In this document: piece by piece, positions 1 through 7,457 of the stretch
How positions within the stretch are numbered: the first letter of the stretch is position 1
Layout: every line of letters starts with the position of its first letter
Source of the DNA: CAZMCT01 sp964564785
Lineage (GTDB): Bacteria; Planctomycetota; Phycisphaerae; UBA1845; Fen-1342
Length of the DNA stretch: 36,108 bases
NCBI GenBank assembly: GCA_964564785.1
Contig: CAZMCT010000024.1
Span: 1 to 36,108, forward strand
Direction of reading: 5' to 3'
Made by a program: the position numbers and the translations under genes
The notes under the pieces: generated by a model
Database searches by the model: none
Seen by the model: only the letters and a program-made list of their open reading frames with translations
What the model was told of the DNA's origin: nothing

Positions 1-219
1 ACCGCGGCCGGCTCGCGGGGTGACCTGCCGGCGGTGCTGGCGGAGCTGGCCCGGGCCTACGAAGCGCGGGCCCGCGACTGGGCCCTGGCGTTGCGGACGC
101 TGCTCGGTCCGCTGCTGTTCCTGTTCGTGGCGGTGGTCGTGGGCGGCTTGATCACCTGCCTGATGGTCTCGGTCCAGTCGTTCGTGTACGTGATGCAATC
201 CGTCCTGAGCATGGTCTGA
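1..219 (+). CDS. Type II secretion GspF-like inner-membrane protein, C-terminal end only
   Basis: The window opens inside this gene; about 72 codons remain before the TGA at 217-219. The visible part has the usual end of a T2SSF domain: a charged stretch (AELARAYEARARDW) followed by a final membrane segment (LLFLFVAVVVGGLITCLMV) and a short tail. GspF/PilC proteins are polytopic inner-membrane components that couple the assembly ATPase to pseudopilus growth. The stop overlaps the next start as TGATG, and the next gene is a second, complete GspF-like protein, so the operon carries two F-type proteins in series. The missing N-terminus lies upstream of the window. The family call rests on the C-terminal membrane segment and on the operon context. 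Confidence 0.7.
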   Translation, partial: TAAGSRGDLPAVLAELARAYEARARDWALALRTLLGPLLFLFVAVVVGGLITCLMVSVQSFVYVMQSVLSMV

Positions 220-1349
220 TGCTTGTAGCGTTTCTCTATTTCGTATTCCTCGTCGCCGCCACGATTGCCGGCGCGCTCCACGCGTGGCTGCGGCTGCGTC
301 GCGTGCGGGCGCGGACCGTGCTCAAGACCGTGGCGAGCATCGTCGCCCAGAATCTGCCGTTGACGAGGGCGCTGCGGGCCGCGGCTCAGCCCGAGCGCGG
401 TGCTGTGCGGCGCATGTATCAGCGGCTGGCCGTCCACCTCGAATGCGGTGACGACCTGAGCGCGGCCCTCCGCGCCGCGGTGCGCGCCTGTCCCGGGCAC
501 GTGCTTGGCGCTGTGCAGGCCGGGGAGCGCTCGGGGACCCTGCCCGCCGCGCTGACCAGCGCCGTCCGCGAGCCCCCGCCGATTCAGCCACGGGTCGGAC
601 GTCTTCCGCTCTGGTATCCCGCGGTGCTGCTGTCCCTGGCACCGCTGATGATGCTGTATCTGCGCACCTTCATTGCGCCTAACTTCAAGGAGATCTTCGC
701 CGACTTCGGCATCCCTCTGCCCGCAGTCACCGGCGCTCTCTTCGGCGACGACGGCACCCTCTTGCTCGCCTTGCTCCTGGCGCTCATGCTCTTCACGCTC
801 GCGGTCGTCCAGTCGTTGATCCTGCGGAACTTCGTCCCGCGCCTCGCGGATCGTGTCCAAGTCATCTACTGGCTCTGGGATACCCTGGTGTGGTACTGCC
901 CGCTCTCGCGGCCGGTGGCCCGCGTCCGAGCCCTGGCGCGTCAACTGCCCGTCCTCGAGGCCGCCGTCCGGGCCGGGCACGACCTCTTCACCGCGGCCCG
1001 TGAGACCGCCCGCATCCCCGTCAACTGGTACGCTCGCCAACGCCTCACCGTATGGGCGACTGCCCTCCAGAGCGGCGCCGACCCGCTCGAGGCGGCCCGC
1101 GCGGCCGGGCTTCCCGCGGCGCTTCAGCGGGCCCTCGCGGCCGCGCGCCAGGGCGGCGAACTCCCCGCCCAGCTCGCGTACCTGTCGGCCTACTACCAGA
1201 GTCTCGCCGTCCACTGGGAAGATGTGCTGCTCAGCGCTCTTGCCCCCCTGGTCGTCGTCGCCTGGGGGCTCGTCGTGGGCTATGTCACGGTGGCGCTGAT
1301 CTGGCCGCTTGCCGCCCTGCAAAGCTCGACCGCCGCGCTGGTCTATTGA
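219..1349 (+). CDS. Type II secretion system F family protein
   Basis: A 376-residue polytopic protein with two T2SSF repeats. The first (about residues 35-110) has the helical pattern of GspF with an ERSGTLPAAL element. It is followed by a membrane segment near 128-147 (AVLLSLAPLMMLYLRTF) and the typical IFADFGIPLP motif near 155-165. A second membrane segment lies near 180-198, the second repeat spans about 235-320 (ARQGGELPAQLAYL), and a last membrane helix is near 337-365. It should act as the platform protein of a pseudopilus or pilus machine. The ATG at 219 overlaps the previous stop. The following three small genes carry prepilin-like N-termini and are spaced or overlapped so tightly that one transcript is likely. 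Confidence 0.85.
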   Translation: MLVAFLYFVFLVAATIAGALHAWLRLRRVRARTVLKTVASIVAQNLPLTRALRAAAQPERGAVRRMYQRLAVHLECGDDLSAALRAAVRACPGHVLGAVQAGERSGTLPAALTSAVREPPPIQPRVGRLPLWYPAVLLSLAPLMMLYLRTFIAPNFKEIFADFGIPLPAVTGALFGDDGTLLLALLLALMLFTLAVVQSLILRNFVPRLADRVQVIYWLWDTLVWYCPLSRPVARVRALARQLPVLEAAVRAGHDLFTAARETARIPVNWYARQRLTVWATALQSGADPLEAARAAGLPAALQRALAAARQGGELPAQLAYLSAYYQSLAVHWEDVLLSALAPLVVVAWGLVVGYVTVALIWPLAALQSSTAALVY

Positions 1350-1357
1350 GGTGCCGT

Positions 1358-1792
1358 GTGACTTACGCTCCAGACAACGCGTCGAACGCACGAGTCCCCC
1401 GGTCCAACGCCTCGCCGGTCGGGCGCGGCTTCCTCTCCGCCGAGATCGTGGCCGCTCTCGGATTGACGGTGATTCTCCTGACGCTGACTGCGGTGAGCAC
1501 ACTGCAATACGTCAAGGCCCGCCACGAGGCCGACCTCCGTCGCACCCTGCGCCTCACCGCCGTCGCCGAACTCGAACGCCTCCGGGCCGGCGCCGCCGAC
1601 CTGCCCGGCCCCGACGGCCGCACGACTGAGATGCTCCCGCCCGGCACGCGGCTCACCGTCCGCTCCGAGCCCGGCCAGGGCGCGTGGTCCGACTTCGTCT
1701 GCGTCCACGTCAGCGCCACGCGGACGCGGGCCGGTGGCCGGCCCATCGCGGTCGGAGTCTCCGCGTATCTGCCCGCGCGAGGTGCCCCATGA
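1358..1792 (+). CDS. Pseudopilin-like protein with a prepilin cleavage motif
   Basis: A 144-residue protein starting at GTG 1358, nine bases after the upstream stop. Residues near 25-50 form a prepilin signature: a basic and polar leader ending in GRG, then FLSAE and a long hydrophobic helix (IVAALGLTVILLTLTAV). Cleavage after Gly would leave Phe at +1 and Glu at +5, as required by prepilin peptidase and for pilin assembly. The rest is a small globular domain rich in Arg and Ala with a conserved-looking VRSEPG segment. It probably serves as a minor pseudopilin (GspG/H/I-like), but I cannot assign a letter. Its stop overlaps the next gene as ATGA. Confidence 0.7.
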   Translation: MTYAPDNASNARVPRSNASPVGRGFLSAEIVAALGLTVILLTLTAVSTLQYVKARHEADLRRTLRLTAVAELERLRAGAADLPGPDGRTTEMLPPGTRLTVRSEPGQGAWSDFVCVHVSATRTRAGGRPIAVGVSAYLPARGAP

Positions 1793-2319
1793 GCCGGCCC
1801 GCGCGCCAATTCGCCCGACCGGCGCTGCTGCTCGTGCAGGTGCTGGCCCTGACCGCGCTGATGGTGGTCCTGGGCGCGCTGCTGAGCCGCGTCATGCTCG
1901 ACCTCGTCCGGGTCCACCGCCTGGCCGGCGAGCACGCCGACCGCATCGCGGTCATGGACACGCTCGACAAGCAGCTCCGCCACGACCTGCGGACCGCCGA
2001 GCGAATCACCATCAATGGCGACACCCTGACGCTGCACATCCGCGGACCGGCCGGCTCCGCGCTGCTGCATTACCAGTTCACGCCGGTTACGATTACCCGT
2101 TCGGTTGACCCCGCGCCGCCCGACCCCTTCTCAGGCCCCGCGGCGACCGAGTACCGCGCCCGCCGGCTGCGCTTCGCGTGGCAGCTCGAACCCGCCCCGC
2201 ACGGCGGCCTGCTGCAACTCCGGTTCATCGAAGAACCCCCGCCGCATCGCCGCCTGCCCGATCGCACGTATTCGACCGCCCTCTGGCTGCCCGCCCCGCT
2301 GGTGGAGACCCGCCCGTGA
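1789..2319 (+). CDS. Pseudopilin-like protein, GspJ-like by position and size
   Basis: A 176-residue protein starting at ATG 1789, which overlaps the previous stop; GAGGT at 1779-1783 is a good ribosome site five bases upstream. The N-terminus is basic (RPARQFARP) and followed by a hydrophobic helix (ALLLVQVLALTALMVVLGALL), but it lacks a canonical Gly-Phe...Glu cleavage motif. The remainder (LDKQLRHDLRTAERI..., then beta-rich sequence) resembles GspJ or PulJ-like minor pseudopilins, which often read DxLxxDLRxA after the helix. I infer a minor pseudopilin or a pseudopilin-associated membrane protein. The gene ends in GTGA overlap with the next start. Confidence 0.55.
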   Translation: MSRPARQFARPALLLVQVLALTALMVVLGALLSRVMLDLVRVHRLAGEHADRIAVMDTLDKQLRHDLRTAERITINGDTLTLHIRGPAGSALLHYQFTPVTITRSVDPAPPDPFSGPAATEYRARRLRFAWQLEPAPHGGLLQLRFIEEPPPHRRLPDRTYSTALWLPAPLVETRP

Positions 2320-2717
2320 ACCGCACGCGACACCCACGCCGCGCCTTCGCCGCCGTGACGCTGATCGCGGCGCTGGCCGTTGCCGCCGGGCTCACCTTGG
2401 TCCTCACCCGTCTGGCGGCGGCTGAACTCCGGCGCGAGCGCCGGGCCGGCCTGGAGTCGCTCGCCCAACAGGCGCTCGCCAGCGCCCGGGCCTGGACCCG
2501 GCTGCACGCCGCAGAGCTCGACGCGCAGCCCCGCGAACTCCCGCTCGCCGCGCTGCTCCCCAGCGGCGTCTCCGCCCGTCTCGACCTGCGGCGCTGCGGA
2601 CCCGGCCGCGATCTCATCGAGTGCCGGCTCACCGTGGAACGCGCCGGCCAGCGGCTGCGCCGGGCGGCGCAATGGCCGGCCGCTCCGCCCGCAGGGTCTC
2701 CTGCCGCACGCGACTGA
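2316..2717 (+). CDS. Small pseudopilin-like membrane protein, last gene of the secretion operon
   Basis: A 133-residue protein from GTG 2316, overlapping the previous stop by four bases. The N-terminus reads RRAFAAVTLIAALAVAAGL: a basic leader, Phe at the expected +1, and a hydrophobic helix, but Thr instead of Glu at +5 and Ala instead of Gly at -1. Loss of Glu5 is known for the tip pseudopilin GspK, although this protein is far shorter than GspK. After the helix come an amphipathic Arg/Ala/Leu helix and a short domain with one Cys pair (RRCGPGRDLIECRL). The last 89 bases overlap the convergent gene on the other strand. Confidence 0.5.
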   Translation: MNRTRHPRRAFAAVTLIAALAVAAGLTLVLTRLAAAELRRERRAGLESLAQQALASARAWTRLHAAELDAQPRELPLAALLPSGVSARLDLRRCGPGRDLIECRLTVERAGQRLRRAAQWPAAPPAGSPAARD

Positions 2718-3456
2718 GCGCCAGCGCATCGGCCAGGTCCAGCCGGTGCCAGACCCGCGCCAGGCAAATCCCGACCAGCATCGCCCCTGCCGAGGCCGCC
2801 AGCACACCGACAACGGTGTACAGCAGCCAGTCGAGCGCCTGCCGCGCGTCGAGCATGGGCACCAGCGCCAACGCGACTCCGGCCGCGACCCCGAGCATCC
2901 CCAGCACGACGGTCCAACTGCGCATTCGCACACGGCGTACCAGCCGCAGCGCCGCCAGTGCGACCAGCTCCGTCAGCACTCCCGCCGGCAGCAGCACCGC
3001 GTAGATACGCGCTGCCGACGGAAGCACGGCATCTTCGGCCACCACCAGCCCCCCAAGCGTTCCCAACCCGATCACCGCCAGCACGACCAGCACCCGGGTC
3101 GCGCCCGCGAGCGCCTCTCGCTGGCCTCGGCTGCCCGGGTCGGCCGACGCCATCCACCACGTCCCCATCAGCAGCAGCGGCCATGACAGCGGCAGCCAGA
3201 GCCACGGCAGGGCCGCAAACGCGAGCCCCGTGCCCCGGCTGACGCGCGCCAGCCACGCCGGTCCGGCCAGGGCCAGCGGGCTCGCCGAGCGCGACAGCGC
3301 AATCGGCAACCCGCACTCGACGCACACACCCCCCGGCCGCAGCCCGCGCAGATTGTGGCCGCACTCGGCACATGGCAGGTCGATCGCCAGTCGCTCGTGG
3401 GCATCGAGGGGCATGGCCGCGAGCGCGGCTTTTTCGGGCCGCTCGTCCGGGCTCAT
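2629..3456 (-). CDS. Zinc-ribbon integral membrane protein of unknown function
   Basis: A 275-residue protein. Near the N-terminus two CxxC knuckles (C29, C32 and C45, C48) frame a CGHNLRGL...GVCVECGLP sequence, the short zinc ribbon that often starts membrane proteins in planctomycetes. Several hydrophobic stretches follow (about residues 75-105, 120-140, 150-170, 185-205 and 220-240), so it is probably a five- or six-pass inner-membrane protein. ATG 3456 is taken as the start; a second ATG fourteen codons in is also possible and would keep the zinc ribbon. The C-terminal 30 codons run antisense to the end of the last pseudopilin gene. Function unknown. Confidence 0.7.
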   Translation of the reverse strand: MSPDERPEKAALAAMPLDAHERLAIDLPCAECGHNLRGLRPGGVCVECGLPIALSRSASPLALAGPAWLARVSRGTGLAFAALPWLWLPLSWPLLLMGTWWMASADPGSRGQREALAGATRVLVVLAVIGLGTLGGLVVAEDAVLPSAARIYAVLLPAGVLTELVALAALRLVRRVRMRSWTVVLGMLGVAAGVALALVPMLDARQALDWLLYTVVGVLAASAGAMLVGICLARVWHRLDLADALALSRVRQETLRAERPAIAPPGAAAGRRVPR

Positions 3457-3605
3457 CGCAGCCGCGATTCTACCGCCGGCCACCGGCCTCAGCCCGGCCC
3501 ACTCGACCTGTGAGACTGCGGCCCGCGGCCCGGCGGCCATTGACCACCCGCACAACCGCGGACCATCCGCCCCCAATCTGCGACAACTCCTGACAAACGG
3601 GGGTT

Positions 3606-3633
3606 TTGGAGAGCACCCGCGGGGCGCGATAAT
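3606..3633 (+). promoter_or_regulatory. Possible promoter of the ABC transporter genes
   Basis: TTGGAG at 3606-3611 and GATAAT at 3628-3633 are 16 bases apart. Transcription would begin near 3640, downstream of the in-frame ATG at 3632, which favours the GTG start at 3677. The -35 match is weak. Confidence 0.35.
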
Positions 3634-3676
3634 GGGAACGGTTGGTTCTTCCGTCGCGACGTGCGGGAGGCACAGC

Positions 3677-4591
3677 GTGCGCGAGGCCCTGGTTCTCGAC
3701 GGTGTCACCAAGCGGTTCGGGCAGTTCACCGCCGTCGACGCATTCAGTCTGCATTTGCCGGCTGGCCAAGTGCTCGGGTTCCTCGGTCCGAACGGGGCGG
3801 GCAAGACCACGACCCTGCGGATGGTGTTGAGCATCCTCTATCCGGACGAGGGGCGAATCACGGTGCTCGGCCACCCGCGGGCATTCGAAGTCAAGGACCG
3901 GATCGGCTATCTCCCCGAGGAGCGCGGGCTCTACCGCAAGATGACGGTCGGCGAGACGCTGGCGTATTTCGGCCGGCTCAAAGGCTTGCGCGGAACGGCG
4001 CTTCAGCAGCGCGTCGACGAGGGGCTCGCGCGCGTCGGCCTCAGCGAGTGGAAGAACAAGCGCGTCGAAGCCCTGTCCAAGGGCATGTCGCAGAAGATCC
4101 AGTTCCTCAGCGCGATCCTGCACCGCCCCGAGCTGGTCATCCTCGACGAGCCGTTCTCCGGCCTTGATCCGCTGAATGTCGATCTCCTCGAGCGCCTGCT
4201 CGACGAACTCCGCGCCGCCGGCACCACCGTCGTCTTCTCGACCCACCAGATGAACCAGGCCGAGCGGCTCTGCGACCGCGTGGTACTGATGAACCGCGGC
4301 CGCAAGGTCATTGACGGCACCGTCGCCGAGGTGCGCGAGCAGTTCGCCAGCCGCGTGGTGGTCCTCGAGGGGCAGGGCGAATTGAAGCCGCTGACGCACA
4401 TCGCGGGCGTCGTGGCCGGACGGGTCACAGCCGGCCAAGCCCGGCTCGAGCTGGCCGAAGACGCCGACCCCAGCGCTGTCCTACAGCAGGCGCTGCAAAC
4501 GGTGCGCGTCTCGCGTTTCGAGCTTCAGCGCCCGGACCTCCAGGAGATCTTCGTGAAGCTGGTGGGCGGTAATGGCCGGGCGGAGCCGTAA
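3677..4591 (+). CDS. ABC transporter ATP-binding protein, NatA type
   Basis: A 304-residue ATPase that should power the permease encoded 145 bases downstream. Motifs in order: Walker A GPNGAGKTTT (about residues 38-47), a Q-loop region around YLPEERGLY, a signature loop LSKGMSQKI in place of LSGGQ, Walker B LVILDEP followed by the D-loop SGLDPLN, and the H-loop STHQM. The last 80 residues form the DUF4162-like tail typical of NatA/CcmA-like exporters. GTG 3677 is chosen because GGGAGG at 3664-3669 lies seven bases upstream; an in-frame ATG at 3632 has no ribosome site. The LSKGMSQK form of the signature is normal for this subfamily. The substrate is unknown; sodium, drug or lipid export are the usual guesses. 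Confidence 0.9.
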   Translation: MREALVLDGVTKRFGQFTAVDAFSLHLPAGQVLGFLGPNGAGKTTTLRMVLSILYPDEGRITVLGHPRAFEVKDRIGYLPEERGLYRKMTVGETLAYFGRLKGLRGTALQQRVDEGLARVGLSEWKNKRVEALSKGMSQKIQFLSAILHRPELVILDEPFSGLDPLNVDLLERLLDELRAAGTTVVFSTHQMNQAERLCDRVVLMNRGRKVIDGTVAEVREQFASRVVVLEGQGELKPLTHIAGVVAGRVTAGQARLELAEDADPSAVLQQALQTVRVSRFELQRPDLQEIFVKLVGGNGRAEP

Positions 4592-4613
4592 CGTCCGGGC
4601 TCTGCACCGGACG
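4592..4613 (+). terminator. Hairpin directly after the NatA-like gene
   Basis: CGTCCGG (4592-4598) pairs perfectly with CCGGACG (4607-4613) around an eight-base loop, starting one base after the TAA. There is no T-run. It may attenuate or punctuate the ABC transcript before the permease. The sequence ACGTCCGGGCNCTGC recurs 40 bases on (4591-4605 and 4631-4645). Confidence 0.35.
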
Positions 4614-4736
4614 CGGCCGGCAGATTCGTGACGTCCGGGCGCTGCGATCGACGTTGAATTGCGCTCGGCGGTGCTGTGCCGCCGCCCGGGCGGACAACGG
4701 CCGGTGCGGAGCCCGGCCGCTACGCGGGAGTGACCG

Positions 4737-5984
4737 ATGGACAAGGTATTCGCCGTCGCACGGCGTGAGTTTCTGGCGACCGTCCGTACCAAGGCGTTCA
4801 TCCTGAGCGTCGTGATGATGCCCCTGCTGATCCTGGGCGGTGTCTTCGGCACGGAGATGGTCGAACGTGCCAGCCGCGAGGAGGTCCGGGCCGTGCGCAA
4901 GCTGGCCCTGCTCGACCATACCGGCCTGCTTCAGGACAAGTTCAAGCAGCAGGTGGTCGCCGCTAACGCCGAGCGGCCGAACCAGCTCTTCGAGTGCGAG
5001 GACGTTCCGCTCGCGGAGGGCGACGTGGAGGCGCTCGCCGCCCGCGTCCGTTCCGGCACGCTCTACGCATATATCATTTTCCAGCCGACCGCGCTCGAAC
5101 AGGATGGCGCGGGCGTGGTCATCGCCCGCAAGGACAACCAGCTCGAGACCGGCAACCGCCTCGAACGGATGATCAACGAGGCGGTCTTCGCGGTCCGCTG
5201 CACGCGGGCGGGCTATGACGCGCGCGAGATCAAGGCCCTCCGCCAGGCAGTGCCGGTGCAGTGGGCCAGCGTCGCGACCGGCCAGCCGGTCATGGCCAAC
5301 CCCATCGCGACCTTCATGACGCCGTTCGCTTTCATGTTCCTGCTCTTCATGGGCACCTTCGGCATCAGCCAGGGCCTGCTCACCAGCCTGATCGAGGAGA
5401 AGGGCTCGCGCGTCATCGAGCTGCTGCTGTCCGCCGTGAGCCCGCTCCAGTTGCTGGCCGGCAAGATCCTCGGCAGCGTGGCCGTGGGCTTCCTGCTGCT
5501 GGCGGTGTGGGGCTGCGTGGGCTACACGTCCGCCCAGCGCTTCCACCTGGGCGAGCTGGTCACCGGCTACCGCCTCCTGATCGCGCTGCTCTATTTCGTG
5601 CCGGGCTTCCTGCTGATCTCCGCCCTGCTGGCCGCGATCGGCTCGGCCTGCAACGAGCTGAAGGACGCCCAGAGCATGGTGTTCCCGCTGTCGCTGATCA
5701 CCTTCGTGCCCATGATCTTCTGGTTCTACCTGGCCGAGCACCCCGAGTCGCTGTACAGCGTCTTGCTTTCGTACGTCCCGCCCGTCACGGCGATGGTCAT
5801 GGTGCTGCGCGTCTGCGCCGATCCCCAGACGCCGCTGTGGCAGATCCTTTCCACGCTCGGTCTGCTGTGGATGAGCGTCATCGCGGCAATGTGGGCGGCC
5901 GCCAAGATCTTCCGTGTCGGCGTGCTCATGTATGGCAAGCCGCCGACCCCCCGCGAGTTGCTCCGCTGGGTGCGGTACACCTAG
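4737..5984 (+). CDS. ABC-2 type permease, NatB type
   Basis: A 415-residue membrane protein starting at ATG 4737 with CGGGAG six bases upstream. Architecture is that of NatB: a cytoplasmic start (VFAVARREFLATVRTKAF), a first membrane helix near 21-38, a large extracytoplasmic domain to about residue 183, then five or so membrane helices. The diagnostic cytoplasmic motif between helices 2 and 3, LIEEKGSRVIELLLSAVSP, marks the ATPase-coupling loop of this family. The protein pairs with the ATPase just upstream, and together they form an exporter, most likely as a homodimeric permease with two ATPases. No binding protein is present, as expected for an exporter. The substrate cannot be read from sequence. 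Confidence 0.9.
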   Translation: MDKVFAVARREFLATVRTKAFILSVVMMPLLILGGVFGTEMVERASREEVRAVRKLALLDHTGLLQDKFKQQVVAANAERPNQLFECEDVPLAEGDVEALAARVRSGTLYAYIIFQPTALEQDGAGVVIARKDNQLETGNRLERMINEAVFAVRCTRAGYDAREIKALRQAVPVQWASVATGQPVMANPIATFMTPFAFMFLLFMGTFGISQGLLTSLIEEKGSRVIELLLSAVSPLQLLAGKILGSVAVGFLLLAVWGCVGYTSAQRFHLGELVTGYRLLIALLYFVPGFLLISALLAAIGSACNELKDAQSMVFPLSLITFVPMIFWFYLAEHPESLYSVLLSYVPPVTAMVMVLRVCADPQTPLWQILSTLGLLWMSVIAAMWAAAKIFRVGVLMYGKPPTPRELLRWVRYT

Positions 5985-6047
5985 CAGACGGCTCGCGTCG
6001 GCTTCCCGCCGCTACTCCGGTCGCAGCCGACCGCCGGCCCGCGTCTT

Positions 6048-7271
6048 CTACTCGGAGTCCACCTCGTCCGCGATCTTCACCCGCCGGATCGACTCGACCA
6101 CGACGTCCTCGACCGGCACGTCTTGCATGCCGTCGCGCGTCTCGGTCTCGACGGCGCCAATCGCGTCCACCACATCCATCCCCTGCACCACGCGGCCGAA
6201 CACCGCGTAACCTTCGGGCGAGACCCCGCCCGGGTCGAGGTCGCCCTGGCCGTCGCCGCCCGCGACGTTGTTCTTGAGGTTCACGAACCACTGCGAGGTG
6301 GCCGAGTCCGGGTCGTTCGTACGGGCCATGGCGACCGTGCCGCGCTCGTTCGAAAGGCCGTTGTCGGCCTCGTTCTTGATCGGGTCGCGCGTTTCCTTCT
6401 GCACCAGCCCCGGTTCGAATCCCCCGCCCTGAATCACGAAATCCGGCACCACGCGGTGGATCAGCGTGTTGTCGTAAAACTCGTCGTCCACGTATTGCAG
6501 GAAATTCGCGACCGTGATCGGGGCGTCGTCGGGGTACAGCTCGATCACGAAATCCCCCAACGTCGTCTCGACCAGCACCTGTGTGTCGCTGAGCGTCGGA
6601 TCGAGCAACGTCACCTGCACGCGGTCCGTCACCGTCTGCGCCGCGCTGTCCGTCACGGCCAGCTCGAACACCAGCGTGTCGTTCTCGCTGCCCGTGAAGG
6701 CCGGGGCCGTGAAGGTCACGCTCACCTGGTTCGGGTCGCTCAGTTGCGCGTCGGTGCCCGACACCTGCCGCCACCGATACTCCAGCCCCGTCCCCGTGCT
6801 CCCGCTCCCGCTCAGGGTCACTTCCGTCCCCGGCTTCACCCGCTGGTCCGCACCCGCATCCGCCGTCGGCCGACTCGGCCCCTCCGTCTGCCCGTAGTTC
6901 GGGTCGGCCGAGATCGTCACCTCGACCTCCGCCTGGCCAACCGCGGTCGCATTGCTCGTCGTCACCACGAATCGCAACGCCCGCTCTTCGGGCAACGAAG
7001 GCGCGACAAACCGCGCTCGGGCTGTGGCCGCGTCACGGAGGGACACCCCGGGACCCGCGATCTGGGCCCAAGCGTAGTAGAGCGGCTCCGCACCGTTGGC
7101 GGTGGCGATCAACTCCACCGTTTCGCCGACCCCGGCGCTGGCCGGGCCGGTGGCGGTCGTCTCGAGCACGCCGCGCTCGGGCAGCGTGTTCGGCTCCGGC
7201 GCCTCGGCCAGTGGGCACCCGAGTGGCGCGCCGACAATCAGGAGCATGGCAAGCGCGGTCCAGCGCGGCAC
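6048..7271 (-). CDS. Cyclophilin-type peptidylprolyl isomerase with PKD-like domains, probable lipoprotein
   Basis: A 407-residue protein from GTG 7271, with GGAGG at 7279-7283 seven bases upstream. The N-terminus is a short hydrophobic signal ending in APLGC, so Cys19 may be lipidated, although the lipobox is weak. Residues about 38-120 and 135-222 look like two PKD/Ig-like beta domains (VTLSGSGSTG...YRWRQVSG). Residues about 230-400 are a complete cyclophilin: HRVVPDFVIQGG carries the catalytic Arg273, Phe278 and Gln281; AMARTNDPDSATSQWFVNL and YAVFGRVVQGMDVVD are family hallmarks. The Trp121/His126 pair of human CypA is missing, with Tyr355 at the His position, as in bacterial PpiB. It should speed proline isomerisation in folding envelope proteins. 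Confidence 0.88.
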   Translation of the reverse strand: MPRWTALAMLLIVGAPLGCPLAEAPEPNTLPERGVLETTATGPASAGVGETVELIATANGAEPLYYAWAQIAGPGVSLRDAATARARFVAPSLPEERALRFVVTTSNATAVGQAEVEVTISADPNYGQTEGPSRPTADAGADQRVKPGTEVTLSGSGSTGTGLEYRWRQVSGTDAQLSDPNQVSVTFTAPAFTGSENDTLVFELAVTDSAAQTVTDRVQVTLLDPTLSDTQVLVETTLGDFVIELYPDDAPITVANFLQYVDDEFYDNTLIHRVVPDFVIQGGGFEPGLVQKETRDPIKNEADNGLSNERGTVAMARTNDPDSATSQWFVNLKNNVAGGDGQGDLDPGGVSPEGYAVFGRVVQGMDVVDAIGAVETETRDGMQDVPVEDVVVESIRRVKIADEVDSE

Positions 7272-7357
7272 AGCGATTCCTCCGTTTGACAGGATGGCCC
7301 GCTCTCCACCGGCCGGCCACGGGGCTCCGGGCGGCGGGGGCCCTCCGCCTGCGCCGG

Positions 7358-7386
7358 ATTATAAGGTCGGCGGCAATTGCTGTGTT
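7358..7386 (-). promoter_or_regulatory. Promoter of the cyclophilin gene
   Basis: On the minus strand a perfect TATAAT (7363 to 7358) is preceded at 17 bases by AACACA (7386 to 7381), a weak -35. The start would be about 80 bases upstream of the GTG at 7271. Confidence 0.45.
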
Positions 7387-7457
7387 ATCGGCCGCTTCGC
7401 GCGAGGCCCTTCGGGCCACGGCAGCGGTCCGCGTTGGCGACTCCCTCGCTGCCCGAC

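Noticed and set aside
57..1502. A minus-strand open frame of 481 codons opposite the GspF-like gene
   Set aside because: Gly, Arg and Glu-rich with no motif; the plus strand holds an overlapping operon of recognised proteins.
6412..6430. GGTTCGAATCCCCCGCC, which looks like a tRNA T-arm and 3' end
   Set aside because: It lies in the coding sequence of the cyclophilin (the QGGGFEPG region on the minus strand), and no anticodon arm, D-arm or acceptor partner can be placed upstream.
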